Below, piece after piece: positions 6,918-15,637 of a stretch of 64,000 nt of DNA. The notes beneath the pieces are model-generated. The model searched no databases. It saw only the letters and a program-made list of their open reading frames with translations, and had not been told where the DNA came from. The stretch is from a bacterium (GTDB taxonomy: Bacteria; Orphanbacterota; Orphanbacteria; Orphanbacterales; Orphanbacteraceae), in the NCBI GenBank assembly GCA_025782575.1, contig JALGYY010000035.1:208670-272669 (forward strand), in the 5' to 3' direction. Within the stretch, counting starts at the first letter, position 1, and each line of letters opens with the position of its first letter. A program made the position numbers and the translations under genes.

Positions 6918-8303
6918 ATGGACATTCTGGTCATCGACGATGAACCGAAGATGAAAGCTCTCATCGCTCGTGCGCTCGCAAAGGACGGGCATGACGTCGA
7001 AACAAGCGGGTCTTGTGAAGAGGCGATCGCCGTCATCGAAAATGCGAGTTTCGATCTCGTGATCACGGATCTCAGGATGGAAAAAAGCGAGTCGGGCCTC
7101 GAGATCCTGCAGCAGATTCGGGACTGTTCCCCTGCGACTGATGTGATTCTCATGACCGGGTACGCCACGATCGAAGTGGGTGCGCGAGCGCTGGAAATGG
7201 GCGCTTACGACTACATGATCAAGCCGATCAAGATCGGGGACCTCCGGAATCGTGTACTCGACATTTCCAGAAAAAAGGATTCTTCCCATTCAGACTCCGT
7301 TTCTCCTCCGTTGGAACGTCCCCTTGTTTTCGATGACATCGTAGTCGGGTCGAACCCCAAAATGCAGAAGGTTTACGAAATGCTGCCCCGAATCGTCGGC
7401 ACTCCTTCAACCGTGTTGGTTCGGGGCGAAAGCGGAACCGGGAAAGAAGTGATCGCCCGGGCGATTCACAAGGGGAGTCCCCGCCGGGATGGGCCTTTTA
7501 TCGAGGTGAATTGCGCGGCACTCGTCGATACCTTGCTCGAAAGCGAACTATTCGGAATTGAAAAGCATGTCGCTACCGGTGTGGATCGCCGTGAAGGGAA
7601 GTTCGAAAGTGCTCACCGCGGTACGCTCTTCCTCGATGAAATCGGCGATATGTCACTCACCACCCAGGCCAAGGTTCTCCGTGTCATGCAGGCCCGGCGG
7701 ATCGAACGGGTGGGAGGCAAGGAGATGATCGACGTCGATGTCCGAATCATTGCGGCTACTAATGTCGACCTGGAACAGGCTGTAACCGACGGCCGGTTTC
7801 GCGAGGATCTATTCTATCGGTTGAACGTGATCAGCATCGACCTCCCGCCGCTCCGTGAACGAACCGAGGACCTCGGCCACTTCATGGATCACTTCATTCA
7901 CCGCTTCAACAAGAAATTCTCTCGAGTAATCGAAGGGGTGGATGGCGCGGCGATGCGCGCCCTTCAGCTCTACTCCTGGCCCGGGAACGTCCGTGAACTG
8001 GAGAATGTTATCGAACGTGCCTTTCTCATGAGCAGGGACAAGCTGATTCGTATCGAGGATCTCCCTGAAAAAATTTCAGGGAAAAGTACATCACTGTCCG
8101 GCGAATTCAGATACATCCTGCCTGATAGCGGGATCAATCTGGAAAAAGTGGAGCGCGATTTTATCGTCCAGGCACTCCAGAAGACCGAGGGAAACAGGAC
8201 GAAAGCAGCCCGGCTCCTCGGACTTACCAGACGAGTGCTCGGCTACAGGATGGAGAAATACGAGATCAAGGGTGAAGAGGATCCCAAGAACGGGACCATG
8301 TAA
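6918..8303 (+). CDS. NtrC-family response regulator lacking the GAFTGA motif
   Basis: A 461-residue regulator. The receiver domain has D7, D8, the phospho-acceptor D51, T80 and K102. The AAA+ domain has Walker A GESGTGKE (170-177) and Walker B TLFLDE (236-241). A C-terminal Fis-type helix-turn-helix lies at about 420-455. Where sigma-54 activators carry GAFTGA it reads HVATGV (217-222) within an otherwise normal ELFG...EGKFE loop. GAFTGA is the contact to sigma-54, so this protein either uses an unusual contact or works without sigma-54. It pairs with the kinase directly upstream, RBS AAGGAG at 6906-6911. The same operon continues with a secreted helical protein, a mini membrane protein, a TPR lipoprotein and a glycosyltransferase. 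Confidence 0.9.
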   Translation: MDILVIDDEPKMKALIARALAKDGHDVETSGSCEEAIAVIENASFDLVITDLRMEKSESGLEILQQIRDCSPATDVILMTGYATIEVGARALEMGAYDYMIKPIKIGDLRNRVLDISRKKDSSHSDSVSPPLERPLVFDDIVVGSNPKMQKVYEMLPRIVGTPSTVLVRGESGTGKEVIARAIHKGSPRRDGPFIEVNCAALVDTLLESELFGIEKHVATGVDRREGKFESAHRGTLFLDEIGDMSLTTQAKVLRVMQARRIERVGGKEMIDVDVRIIAATNVDLEQAVTDGRFREDLFYRLNVISIDLPPLRERTEDLGHFMDHFIHRFNKKFSRVIEGVDGAAMRALQLYSWPGNVRELENVIERAFLMSRDKLIRIEDLPEKISGKSTSLSGEFRYILPDSGINLEKVERDFIVQALQKTEGNRTKAARLLGLTRRVLGYRMEKYEIKGEEDPKNGTM

Positions 8304-8306
8304 CCG

Positions 8307-9134
8307 ATGAAACTGCTACCGACCAGAACCCATATGGTGATCGCATCGAGCATCCTGCTGCTGCTTTTCGGTATGTTCAGCTGCCCGGAGAGACTGCTCG
8401 CCGCGGCACAGACTCCCGATGATGGGGGGCTGTTGGGCGAACTCCCTCTTGACGGCCTGACCGATCGTGAAAAAGAACGTGTCCGCCGAGCCGCCGGGCG
8501 CCTGATTCGCATCCGCGGGACCGTGGGAGATGCGAGCCGTGGGGAGACGTCGCAATACCTGCGAGCCGTCGATGAACTGGCCCGTTTTCTGAAGCGAGGC
8601 ACCGTTGAGGATGCGCGGCAGCTCGGAAATGAAGCCGTTGCGGCGTTCGATCAGGTCGATACACGATGGATCGATCGTGTATTCGCGGCCACTCGGAACG
8701 ATCAGGTAGCCGCCGGCTCCGCGGGACTTGCCCGTCTCCGTGAGCAGGAAGAAGCACTCAAGAGGGTGGGCGGACTGCTGAAGAAAGTACAGGCGATCCC
8801 CGCCCGTCAGAAAAGACTGGAAAGCGCGGTAGAGAGAGGGTATCGCAATCTGATCCGATTGATCGAGGAGGGGGAGCAGACCTGGGAGTCGGTTAATCAC
8901 CAACCGTCGCAGGAAGTGCTCCGGCGGGTGGTGGAAGAGCTGAAGACTACTCTCGACTCCGATATTCGCCCCGCTCACGAGCGTCAGACGAGACTACTCA
9001 AGATCCACGCTCGAGTGATTCATCAGTTGAGTGGCGGGCTGGCTCACCAGGTGATACAGCAGTTCCGCGAGTACTCCTCCAAACTTCGAGTGATTCATCG
9101 CGCCCTCGATCGGCCTTCCGACGAATCGGATTGA
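8307..9134 (+). CDS. Secreted, mostly helical protein of unknown function
   Basis: A 275-residue protein that I do not recognise. An N-terminal hydrophobic segment (residues ~10-33) is a signal peptide or anchor; cleavage after LLAAA is plausible. A Cys at 26 is not in a convincing lipobox. The rest is charged and helix-prone with heptad-like Leu/Val/Arg patterns, suggesting a helical bundle or coiled coil in the periplasm. It starts three bases after the regulator's stop and overlaps the next small gene region, so it belongs to the kinase-regulator operon. It could be an accessory sensor that interacts with the kinase's periplasmic domain; that is inference. Confidence 0.65.
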   Translation: MKLLPTRTHMVIASSILLLLFGMFSCPERLLAAAQTPDDGGLLGELPLDGLTDREKERVRRAAGRLIRIRGTVGDASRGETSQYLRAVDELARFLKRGTVEDARQLGNEAVAAFDQVDTRWIDRVFAATRNDQVAAGSAGLARLREQEEALKRVGGLLKKVQAIPARQKRLESAVERGYRNLIRLIEEGEQTWESVNHQPSQEVLRRVVEELKTTLDSDIRPAHERQTRLLKIHARVIHQLSGGLAHQVIQQFREYSSKLRVIHRALDRPSDESD

Positions 9135-9178
9135 CGGCTCCCGATCTCCTTCTTAACATGGATGCCATAGGAGAAACC

Positions 9179-9352
9179 GTGGCCAGGAAAAAAGAGTCAG
9201 CCGGAAATAAAAGAGACAAGACGACCACCGGGACGGGGAACGGGATTTCGAACAGCGATGCCCGTGATGAGATCGACTTTCCCACTCTCGGCTGGTCACT
9301 GGCACTCCTCGCCGCCCTCGTGGCTATTCACCGGCTGATCTGGGGAGGGTGA
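9179..9352 (+). CDS. Mini membrane protein
   Basis: A ~57-residue protein with a charged, Lys/Thr/Gly/Asn-rich N-terminal tail (residues 1-37) and one C-terminal transmembrane helix (~38-54) ending in WGG, so a tail-anchored topology with the N-terminus in the cytoplasm. GTG 9179 is chosen because AGGAG lies 5 bases upstream; in-frame ATG 9158 and TTG 9131 are possible and would add 7 or 16 residues. Its stop overlaps an in-frame GTG of the next gene. No family is recognised. Position inside the kinase-regulator operon suggests a small partner of one of its membrane proteins. Confidence 0.5.
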   Translation: MARKKESAGNKRDKTTTGTGNGISNSDARDEIDFPTLGWSLALLAALVAIHRLIWGG

Positions 9353-9360
9353 GCAATCCA

Positions 9361-10110
9361 ATGACGACCGAATCCCGCGGTCTCTTCTATGGGATCCTGT
9401 TCCTCGTCGCCATTGTCGCCGCCTGTTCTGGCAATCAGGATTTCGAGACTCGAAAGACGGAAGCCCTTGCGCTCTTCAGGAGTGGTTCACTCGATGAGGC
9501 GGCCGAAGCTCTCCACGCGCTTTCGATCGAGGATAGCCGGGATTTCGATGTCCGATACTACCTCGCCCGCACCGAATTCAACCGGACCAATTATCGTGAG
9601 GCACTCATTGAATGGGAGGCCGTTCTCCTTCTTCGTCCGGCTTTCGCGGAAGGATACTATCGCAAGGGAAACACCCTCGTTACTCTGAAGCGGCCTTCCG
9701 AAGCGATCGACGCGTGGGACGAGGCGCTCCGATACAGGCCGCAGTATCCGGAAGCCAATTTCAATATCGGGAGGGCGCTCGAAGGAGAACAGAACTGGAA
9801 CGATGCGGCACGCTCCTATATGGCCGCTCTCGACGGGGACTCCACTTTTAATCCGGCGCGACTCAATCTGGCCAAGCTCTACATGAACGGCGGCCAGTAT
9901 GAACAGGCCCTGGTTCAATACGAGTATGCCGCGCAGATCAATCCCTCCAATCAAGCTGCCCGAGGCGAAGTGATTCGCTGTCTGGAAAAGCTCGGCCGCC
10001 ATCGGGTGGCGGTTCAGTATATTGATGAATGCCTCGCGACACTCGACCTGAATCAGTCCGTCGCCGACTCGCTCCGCGCCATGCGTGATCGGTTTGCGGC
10101 GGAGCAGTAG
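9361..10110 (+). CDS. TPR-repeat lipoprotein
   Basis: A ~249-residue lipoprotein. The signal peptide has a lipobox VAAC (Cys at ~22 from ATG 9361), followed by about five TPR units covering residues ~30-235, with the usual A..Y/W...L..P.....A spacing (for example LLLRPAFAEGYY and RYRPQYPEANF). TPR lipoproteins of this kind act as scaffolds for envelope or secretion complexes. An upstream GTG at 9349 overlaps the previous stop but has the GGGAGGG site directly against it, so ATG 9361 is preferred, though not decisively. It is followed 29 bases later by the glycosyltransferase. A link to glycan export or modification is inferred from that neighbour only. Confidence 0.78.
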   Translation: MTTESRGLFYGILFLVAIVAACSGNQDFETRKTEALALFRSGSLDEAAEALHALSIEDSRDFDVRYYLARTEFNRTNYREALIEWEAVLLLRPAFAEGYYRKGNTLVTLKRPSEAIDAWDEALRYRPQYPEANFNIGRALEGEQNWNDAARSYMAALDGDSTFNPARLNLAKLYMNGGQYEQALVQYEYAAQINPSNQAARGEVIRCLEKLGRHRVAVQYIDECLATLDLNQSVADSLRAMRDRFAAEQ

Positions 10111-10139
10111 CGGTCCGGTCATCCACCGGGAGAGAGCTT

Positions 10140-11732
10140 ATGGATCGGAAGCTCGGTGCACCGCTCCTGTTTACAGCCATCCTGATTCTGGGCACCCTGC
10201 TTCGGATCGCCCAGCTCGGTCATCATGAGCTGGGTATCGATGAAGCCAATTCGGTCATTATTGCCGCCGGCACACTTCATGAGCTCTTCCAGAGGCTGAT
10301 CGACGACGCCAACGCCCCCATCTACTATCTGCTCCTTCATTTCTGGATGAAAGCGGGCGGCCAGGGAGAAGTCGCGGTTCGCGCACTCTCGCTCATCATG
10401 GGAATGGGGCTCGTCGCCCTTTTGTACGTCGCGGGCCGGAGACTCTTCAATGAGCGCGCTGCGATCGTCGCTTCCCTCTTCGCGGCCGTCGGCCCCATGA
10501 CGATCTACTATTCACAGACCGCAAGAATGTACATGTTGCTTCCGGTGCTCAGCCTGGCAGGTTTTCTCTCCCTCGTTTCCACGATCGAAACCAATCGCGC
10601 CCGATCATGGATCGCCTATGCTCTTCTTATGACGGCCACTCTTTACACCCATAATTACGGGCTCTTTCTTTTTCCGCTCGGATGGGTCGCAATCGCGTGG
10701 CGATCGAGTCGTTCGATGAATAAGAACCGTTCGTTCGATTTCAGATCAGCTGGACGCCTCGGCCGGTCTCTCGCCGCGGCGCAGGCGGGGGCACTCCTGC
10801 TGTACCTGCCCTGGTTCCTGGTTTTTCTTTCGCAGAATGAACTCGAACGATACAACTGGATTTCCCGTTACATGACAGGGATCCATCCCGCCTTCTACGT
10901 TCCCATGTCTCTGGAGGCATTCATTCCGGGAGGCGCACTCCCGGAGTATTTTGATTACCTCGGGTTCGGGACCAACGGATCTGTTCGGATCATTCTGGTA
11001 ATCGCGTGCGCCGTTCTCGCGCTGTCCGCGGCGCGACCTGGACAAAGACCGGGAAGAATGACGGACCGGGCGGGGCTCGCTATTCTCTATCTGCTCGTAC
11101 CACTTGCGGTCGCCTGGTCCGTTTCACTCTTCAAGCCTGTCTATCTGATCGGTCGCTACGACTTCATCGCCTTTCCCGGCTTCGCCCTGGTCATGGGGAT
11201 CGGAGCGTCCAATCTGGTAAGAGTCCCGGGCTTCGACAAAAGAATTCCAGCTCTGGTGTATTCGACCCTCATCCTGCTCTCCTCTCTAACGGTTCTCGTC
11301 CCCTATTACAATGGCGCGCCACGGAGAAAAGCCGAAATCCGCGCGGAGTATCTTTCGCGCTTTGCCGGCGAACGGGACATGGTCATTTTGACCGGTCTCC
11401 GAAGAGCGGCAATCGAATATTATTTGATACAAAAACACTCGTCCCTTCGTCTTTTCTCTTTTCCTCTGAGTACGGAGAGACACCTGGGGATCTTCGACGC
11501 TGAGACGCTGCTCCATCGACCGGAGGAACTCGAACGGGACGGGGCGGCTCTTCTTCAGACGGCAAGGGAAACTCTTCCCGGAGACGGAACGCTCTGGGTC
11601 GTCGACTATCCTGCCCCCGATGTTAATCGCCGCCTGTACCATCATCTTCAGGAGATGAAGCAGTTGATCGACCCCCTCGGTCGGGAAATGGGGATTCTCT
11701 CTTTTCAGTGGGAAGGGGGGGAGGCGAAATAG
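10140..11732 (+). CDS. GT-C glycosyltransferase, PMT/ArnT (family 39) type
   Basis: A 530-residue polytopic protein with about 11-12 membrane helices. The first extracytoplasmic loop has the acidic DEANS motif (residues ~34-38), the family's catalytic Asp/Glu position, followed by the PIYYLLLHFW segment typical of ArnT/PMT-like enzymes. Such enzymes move a sugar from a polyprenyl-phosphate donor to a lipid or protein on the outer face of the inner membrane. The C-terminal ~130 residues form a soluble domain with no recognised fold. It ends the kinase-regulator operon (29-base gap after the TPR lipoprotein), which suggests that its expression is controlled by that pair. The acceptor is unknown. 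Confidence 0.8.
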   Translation: MDRKLGAPLLFTAILILGTLLRIAQLGHHELGIDEANSVIIAAGTLHELFQRLIDDANAPIYYLLLHFWMKAGGQGEVAVRALSLIMGMGLVALLYVAGRRLFNERAAIVASLFAAVGPMTIYYSQTARMYMLLPVLSLAGFLSLVSTIETNRARSWIAYALLMTATLYTHNYGLFLFPLGWVAIAWRSSRSMNKNRSFDFRSAGRLGRSLAAAQAGALLLYLPWFLVFLSQNELERYNWISRYMTGIHPAFYVPMSLEAFIPGGALPEYFDYLGFGTNGSVRIILVIACAVLALSAARPGQRPGRMTDRAGLAILYLLVPLAVAWSVSLFKPVYLIGRYDFIAFPGFALVMGIGASNLVRVPGFDKRIPALVYSTLILLSSLTVLVPYYNGAPRRKAEIRAEYLSRFAGERDMVILTGLRRAAIEYYLIQKHSSLRLFSFPLSTERHLGIFDAETLLHRPEELERDGAALLQTARETLPGDGTLWVVDYPAPDVNRRLYHHLQEMKQLIDPLGREMGILSFQWEGGEAK

Positions 11733-11748
11733 GATGCAGGATTACCGG

Positions 11749-14511
11749 CTAAAACTCCCGGCCGATCTGGAAGAACCCCTTCATTCTTCCGATTCGACCT
11801 GATTCGTTCACTTTCTGGGGGAAGTCCAGCATCAATTGGAAAGGGCCGAAACCGGTCCGCAGCCCCGGCCCGTATGCCATCCGGGTTTTCGATCCTGAAC
11901 CGGCATCGGGGAACCATCCTGCATCGGCGAATAACGTGCCGCGGATCCCCCCGAGACTGATCGCGAAGGGCCATCCAAGCTTGACGAAGTCGAGCAGGGG
12001 AAAGCGCAATTCGAACGATTGGGCGAGATAGCTTCTCTCTTCCCACGAGCTCTCATAGAACCCGCGAATGACGAACCGGGGCGCTACTCGAAAAGCAGGA
12101 ACGTGGTCTCCCGCGAGCCAGCCGGCGAGGGAGCGGCCTGCCACCACAACGCGGTCCGCCGCCTCCCGATAGAACCGGAAGTCACCAAGAAGCCACATAC
12201 CCCACTCTTCAGTCATCAATGGTTCCACGGAGAGTCTGATTCGCTCTCCCTTCCGGGCGCCATAATAGGCCCATCTGACATTGTCCAGTACAGCGGCACC
12301 ATTCAAACCGATAAAGTTAACTGTCTCGGTCGACTCGTACTCATCCGCTTCACCAATTCGGATTCCCCATTCCAGACGACGGAAGCGATCGATCGGCCGG
12401 CGGATGCCGAGGCTCATACCGCGATAGAGAGCCGAGACGCTGCTCCTGCCGTAAATGTCCCTGCCCTCCCGACGAAACTGAAAGGCGGCGATCTCCCACT
12501 CGGTCATCCGGGAAAGATCTTCGTACGAAACATAAAGGTCCGAGCTTCCGAGAGAACCGTAGACTCCGAACATGAGATGAAGCCGGTGATTCCCAAGGAG
12601 ATCCGAGAAGGATATTGCCGAGCCGGAATAGAGGCCCCCTTCGGTTACCGCAGAGCCTCCGGCGCTGGCTTGATCAAGGGAGAGGCCCGGCTTGTACGGT
12701 CGAATGCGATAGGGGGGTACATATCCTCGTGGGTGGAGGACACGGGCCGCCGAGGGAGGGGGAGCCTGTGCGAGTCGATCGAGTTCCTCTGATTCCCGGT
12801 CGACCCCCCTCGGATCGTTCATACTGTGGATCGACCAGGTGCGATTCCGGAAATAAGAAAAATAGAGTTCGCTGCTTTCCCCGCTCCACGTGAGGGAAGG
12901 AGAATCGGGGACCAGGCCGCAGACCCCCCCCTCAAAGGAACTGACGCGCTCCGTCGATCCATAATCGATTTTCCTGAGGTAAATGTCCGGCGCGCCTGCG
13001 CGGTCCGATACGAATGCCACCCATTCGCCCCGGCCGTCCCATGCCGGCGAGTGGTTGTTTCCACCCTGATCGAGAGGGATAAACCAACTGTCACTTGCGA
13101 GGTCCAGGAAACCGAGACGGAGTAATCGGTCTCGCCCCGGCGCCGCGCCCTCAGTCACACGGTCTGTGGCGCACACGATCAATTGGCCGTCGGGAGACCA
13201 GTCGGGATGGATGTATACGAAACGGTCCTCTGTGATCGCGGATAGACTGCCGGACTCCATATCGAGAAGATAGAGATCGCTTCTGCCACCCCGAATCGCA
13301 CTCACGATCACCCGGTCTCCCCCCGGTCCCCATGAGACCCCCCGCACTTCTTCAATGCCGAGGGAAAATGTTCGAATCACGTCTCCCGATTCCATATCCA
13401 TCAGAATGAGTACTGTTTCGCTCCCTTTCTGCGCCGGTATCAGGAGGCGCCTTTCATCCGGCGACCATGCGGCGCGGCCATGAAACGGCCGGAGCGACTC
13501 GGCTCCCGAGACCGCGCCTCCTTCGATCAGCCGCCTGATTTCTCCTCCATTTCGATCACACCTGTAGAGAGAAAATGACCCGGCTCGATCACTCAGGTAG
13601 GCGAGAGTCTCGCCCGAAGGGGAGACGGCCGGGGCGACATGGAGCGCACCGCCACCCGCAACCTGCCGGGCGACTGTCTCCACTCGATCGAGGCCGGCCA
13701 GCTCCTCATAGTGCCCCTTCCGCATCGAGTCCCGCCACTCATCTGAAAGCTCCACGCCATCTTTTCCGAAGACGATGCGAATCGCTTCTTCCGCGTCAGC
13801 TGACCGGGCAAGCTCACGAAGGAAATCCCCCGGCGTTCTGTCGCCATAGACTTCCGCCAGATAGGCCCAGGCCGACTGCCCGAAACGATAGATCCTGACA
13901 TCCCTGTACCGGGCAAGGCTCGTGAATGAGGGAAGGGGCCCATCGAGCAAAGCGTCCCGAATCCAGAGCGTCGTAAACGCCCCTTCACCACCTAGGGAGA
14001 GATACTCCGCCATCCCTTCGATCATCCAGAGGGGGACACGGATCCGACCAAGCTCACGCATCGACCCACTCGGGGCCAGAATATCGATCTGAAAAGCATG
14101 GACGAGTTCATGCTGGAGTACATGGCGATACTCTTCGCGTGAGCCGGGATAGGGGAGGTAGACACGGCGCTTCAGAAATTCAGTGACCCCGCCCGTTCCT
14201 TCATTGATCCAGCCGGTACTGATGTTGGTCCGCTGAAATTCCGGGTGAGAGCTGTAGACGACAAGGGGGATGGGACGGGGGATGTCATGGTCGAGCCGGG
14301 CCGAGAGGTCGGTGTAGATCGCCTCGGCGAGAGAGACTGTTTCGAGGGCGAGTTCCCGCTCGGCGTCATAGAAATGAATGCGGAAGTGGGCTGTTTCGAT
14401 CACTTCCCATTGCAACGCTCGATCGTGGACTTTGTTCTTGCCGAAGTAGGCGGCCGGCGCAGCATCCGCGAAGAGGAGCAATATGACTGTGGTAATCAGA
14501 AATCGAAACAA
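11749..14511 (-). CDS. Envelope protein: peptidase MA-like domain, beta-propeller and outer-membrane barrel in one chain
   Basis: A 920-residue exported protein with three parts. After a signal peptide (residues 1-20), residues ~35-270 are a gluzincin, peptidase MA-like domain with HELVH as zinc motif and a downstream IEGMAEY segment giving the third ligand. Residues ~285-590 hold TolB/PD40-type propeller repeats (SPSGETLAYLSD, SPDERRL, SPDGQLIV and similar). The last ~300 residues are Tyr/Phe/Arg-alternating strands of a surface-antigen (BamA/Omp85-like) barrel ending in an aromatic residue (F920). The fusion would place a protease and propeller on a membrane-anchored barrel. It is convergent with the glycosyltransferase gene, with 16 bases between them, and has its own promoter. 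Confidence 0.82.
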   Translation of the reverse strand: MFRFLITTVILLLFADAAPAAYFGKNKVHDRALQWEVIETAHFRIHFYDAERELALETVSLAEAIYTDLSARLDHDIPRPIPLVVYSSHPEFQRTNISTGWINEGTGGVTEFLKRRVYLPYPGSREEYRHVLQHELVHAFQIDILAPSGSMRELGRIRVPLWMIEGMAEYLSLGGEGAFTTLWIRDALLDGPLPSFTSLARYRDVRIYRFGQSAWAYLAEVYGDRTPGDFLRELARSADAEEAIRIVFGKDGVELSDEWRDSMRKGHYEELAGLDRVETVARQVAGGGALHVAPAVSPSGETLAYLSDRAGSFSLYRCDRNGGEIRRLIEGGAVSGAESLRPFHGRAAWSPDERRLLIPAQKGSETVLILMDMESGDVIRTFSLGIEEVRGVSWGPGGDRVIVSAIRGGRSDLYLLDMESGSLSAITEDRFVYIHPDWSPDGQLIVCATDRVTEGAAPGRDRLLRLGFLDLASDSWFIPLDQGGNNHSPAWDGRGEWVAFVSDRAGAPDIYLRKIDYGSTERVSSFEGGVCGLVPDSPSLTWSGESSELYFSYFRNRTWSIHSMNDPRGVDRESEELDRLAQAPPPSAARVLHPRGYVPPYRIRPYKPGLSLDQASAGGSAVTEGGLYSGSAISFSDLLGNHRLHLMFGVYGSLGSSDLYVSYEDLSRMTEWEIAAFQFRREGRDIYGRSSVSALYRGMSLGIRRPIDRFRRLEWGIRIGEADEYESTETVNFIGLNGAAVLDNVRWAYYGARKGERIRLSVEPLMTEEWGMWLLGDFRFYREAADRVVVAGRSLAGWLAGDHVPAFRVAPRFVIRGFYESSWEERSYLAQSFELRFPLLDFVKLGWPFAISLGGIRGTLFADAGWFPDAGSGSKTRMAYGPGLRTGFGPFQLMLDFPQKVNESGRIGRMKGFFQIGREF

Positions 14512-14562
14512 AACGGCCCGCCATCAGGGATGGGGGCCGATCTCTGCTGACTTGGAGTATGT

Positions 14563-14591
14563 AGTATACCGCACGAATTACCGTATCACAA
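14563..14591 (-). promoter_or_regulatory. Sigma-70-type promoter for the peptidase-propeller-barrel gene
   Basis: Read on the minus strand, TTGTGA (14591-14586) and TATACT (14568-14563) are 17 bases apart. The start near 14556 would give a ~45-base leader before the ATG at 14511. It lies in the divergent gap shared with the AAA+ regulator gene at 14696. Confidence 0.6.
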
Positions 14592-14695
14592 GCCTATTCT
14601 CGCTCAATCGGCCTGCGGAGACGAAATCAGCCTGTGGACATCCCCAGGCCGGGCGGCATGGTTCCTGCGTTACTCCCACCCAGGAGGAGGAGTGC

Positions 14696-15637
14696 ATGCT
14701 GGAAATACCGATCGTGACGGGGAGCCACCTTATGCTTCAGGCATTAAGGGATTCGGATCGGATCGCCCGGACACCTGTCCCCATACTCATCGAAGGGGAG
14801 AGCGGGACCGGAAAAGAACTCCTGGCGAGACGGATTCACTCTCGCAGCCTGGTTGAGCGAAAGCTCTTCGTAGCCGTAAACTGCGCGGCGCTCTGTGAAA
14901 ATCTGGCGGAGAGCGAGCTATTCGGCCATGTGGCCGGGTCGTTTACCGGGGCCACCCGAGACAGGCGGGGACTCTTCGAGGAGGCTGACGGGGGGAGCGT
15001 TTTCCTGGATGAGATCGCCGAGCTCTCGCTCTCGCTACAGGCCAAACTCCTCCGTGTCCTCCAGGAGAGGGAGGTCCGTCGTGTCGGTGAAACCAAGGCC
15101 CGACCGGTCCGTTTTCGACTGATTTCGGCGACAAACCGGGAGCTCCTGAAAGAGAGAATCGAGGGAAGATTCCGAGAGGATCTTTTCTATCGTGTTCATG
15201 TGGTAAAAATCGCCCTTCCGCCACTTCGAGAGAGACCGGACGACGTCACCCTTCTCGTGGAAACTCTGCTCGATCGGATTCGAAGGCGCTTCTGCAAGGA
15301 AATCGCAGGCGTCGGCGAGGATGCGATTCAGCGACTCCGATGTTATCCCTGGCCCGGAAATGTCCGGGAACTGGAGAACGAACTCCGGCGTGCAGCTGCG
15401 TTGGTGGACGAGGGGGAGTGGATCGAGACACGGCACTTCTCCGAGACGGTCAGACTGAACCTCTGCCCCTCGGGCTTCGTACCGTCCACGCTTCATGAGA
15501 AGCTGACCGATCTGGAGAAAAAAGAGATTCTGAAAATCATGGATCGCATGGATGGAAACAAGACCCGAGCCGCGCTGGCATTGGGGCTCTCTCGCCAGGG
15601 GCTCAAGAACAAGCTGAGCCGTTACGGTCTGGCGTGA
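14696..15637 (+). CDS. Stand-alone AAA+ sigma-54 activator with Fis helix-turn-helix
   Basis: A 313-residue activator made only of the AAA+ domain (residues ~1-235) and a C-terminal Fis-type helix-turn-helix (~270-310). There is no receiver or sensory domain, as in PspF-like proteins. Walker A is GESGTGKE (34-41), the sigma-54 loop is GSFTGA (81-86, a conservative variant), Walker B is SVFLDE (101-106), and WPGNVREL is present. ATG 14696 has a very strong site, AGGAGGAGGA at 14682-14691; an in-frame extension upstream runs into the divergent promoter. Without a sensor it must be held by a separate inhibitor, not obvious nearby. It is divergent from the peptidase-propeller-barrel gene, a possible target. 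Confidence 0.88.
   Translation: MLEIPIVTGSHLMLQALRDSDRIARTPVPILIEGESGTGKELLARRIHSRSLVERKLFVAVNCAALCENLAESELFGHVAGSFTGATRDRRGLFEEADGGSVFLDEIAELSLSLQAKLLRVLQEREVRRVGETKARPVRFRLISATNRELLKERIEGRFREDLFYRVHVVKIALPPLRERPDDVTLLVETLLDRIRRRFCKEIAGVGEDAIQRLRCYPWPGNVRELENELRRAAALVDEGEWIETRHFSETVRLNLCPSGFVPSTLHEKLTDLEKKEILKIMDRMDGNKTRAALALGLSRQGLKNKLSRYGLA

Noticed and set aside
12019-12792. Open reading frame of 257 codons antisense to the peptidase-propeller-barrel gene
   Set aside because: The opposite strand encodes a clear multi-domain protein through the same bases; this frame has no motif, signal or ribosome site and is a GC-rich shadow.
14654-14669. Second sigma-54-like promoter ahead of the AAA+ activator (CGGCATG-N4-CTGCG)
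   Set aside because: GG and GC are 10 bases apart, but three other consensus bases are wrong, so it is not listed as a feature.
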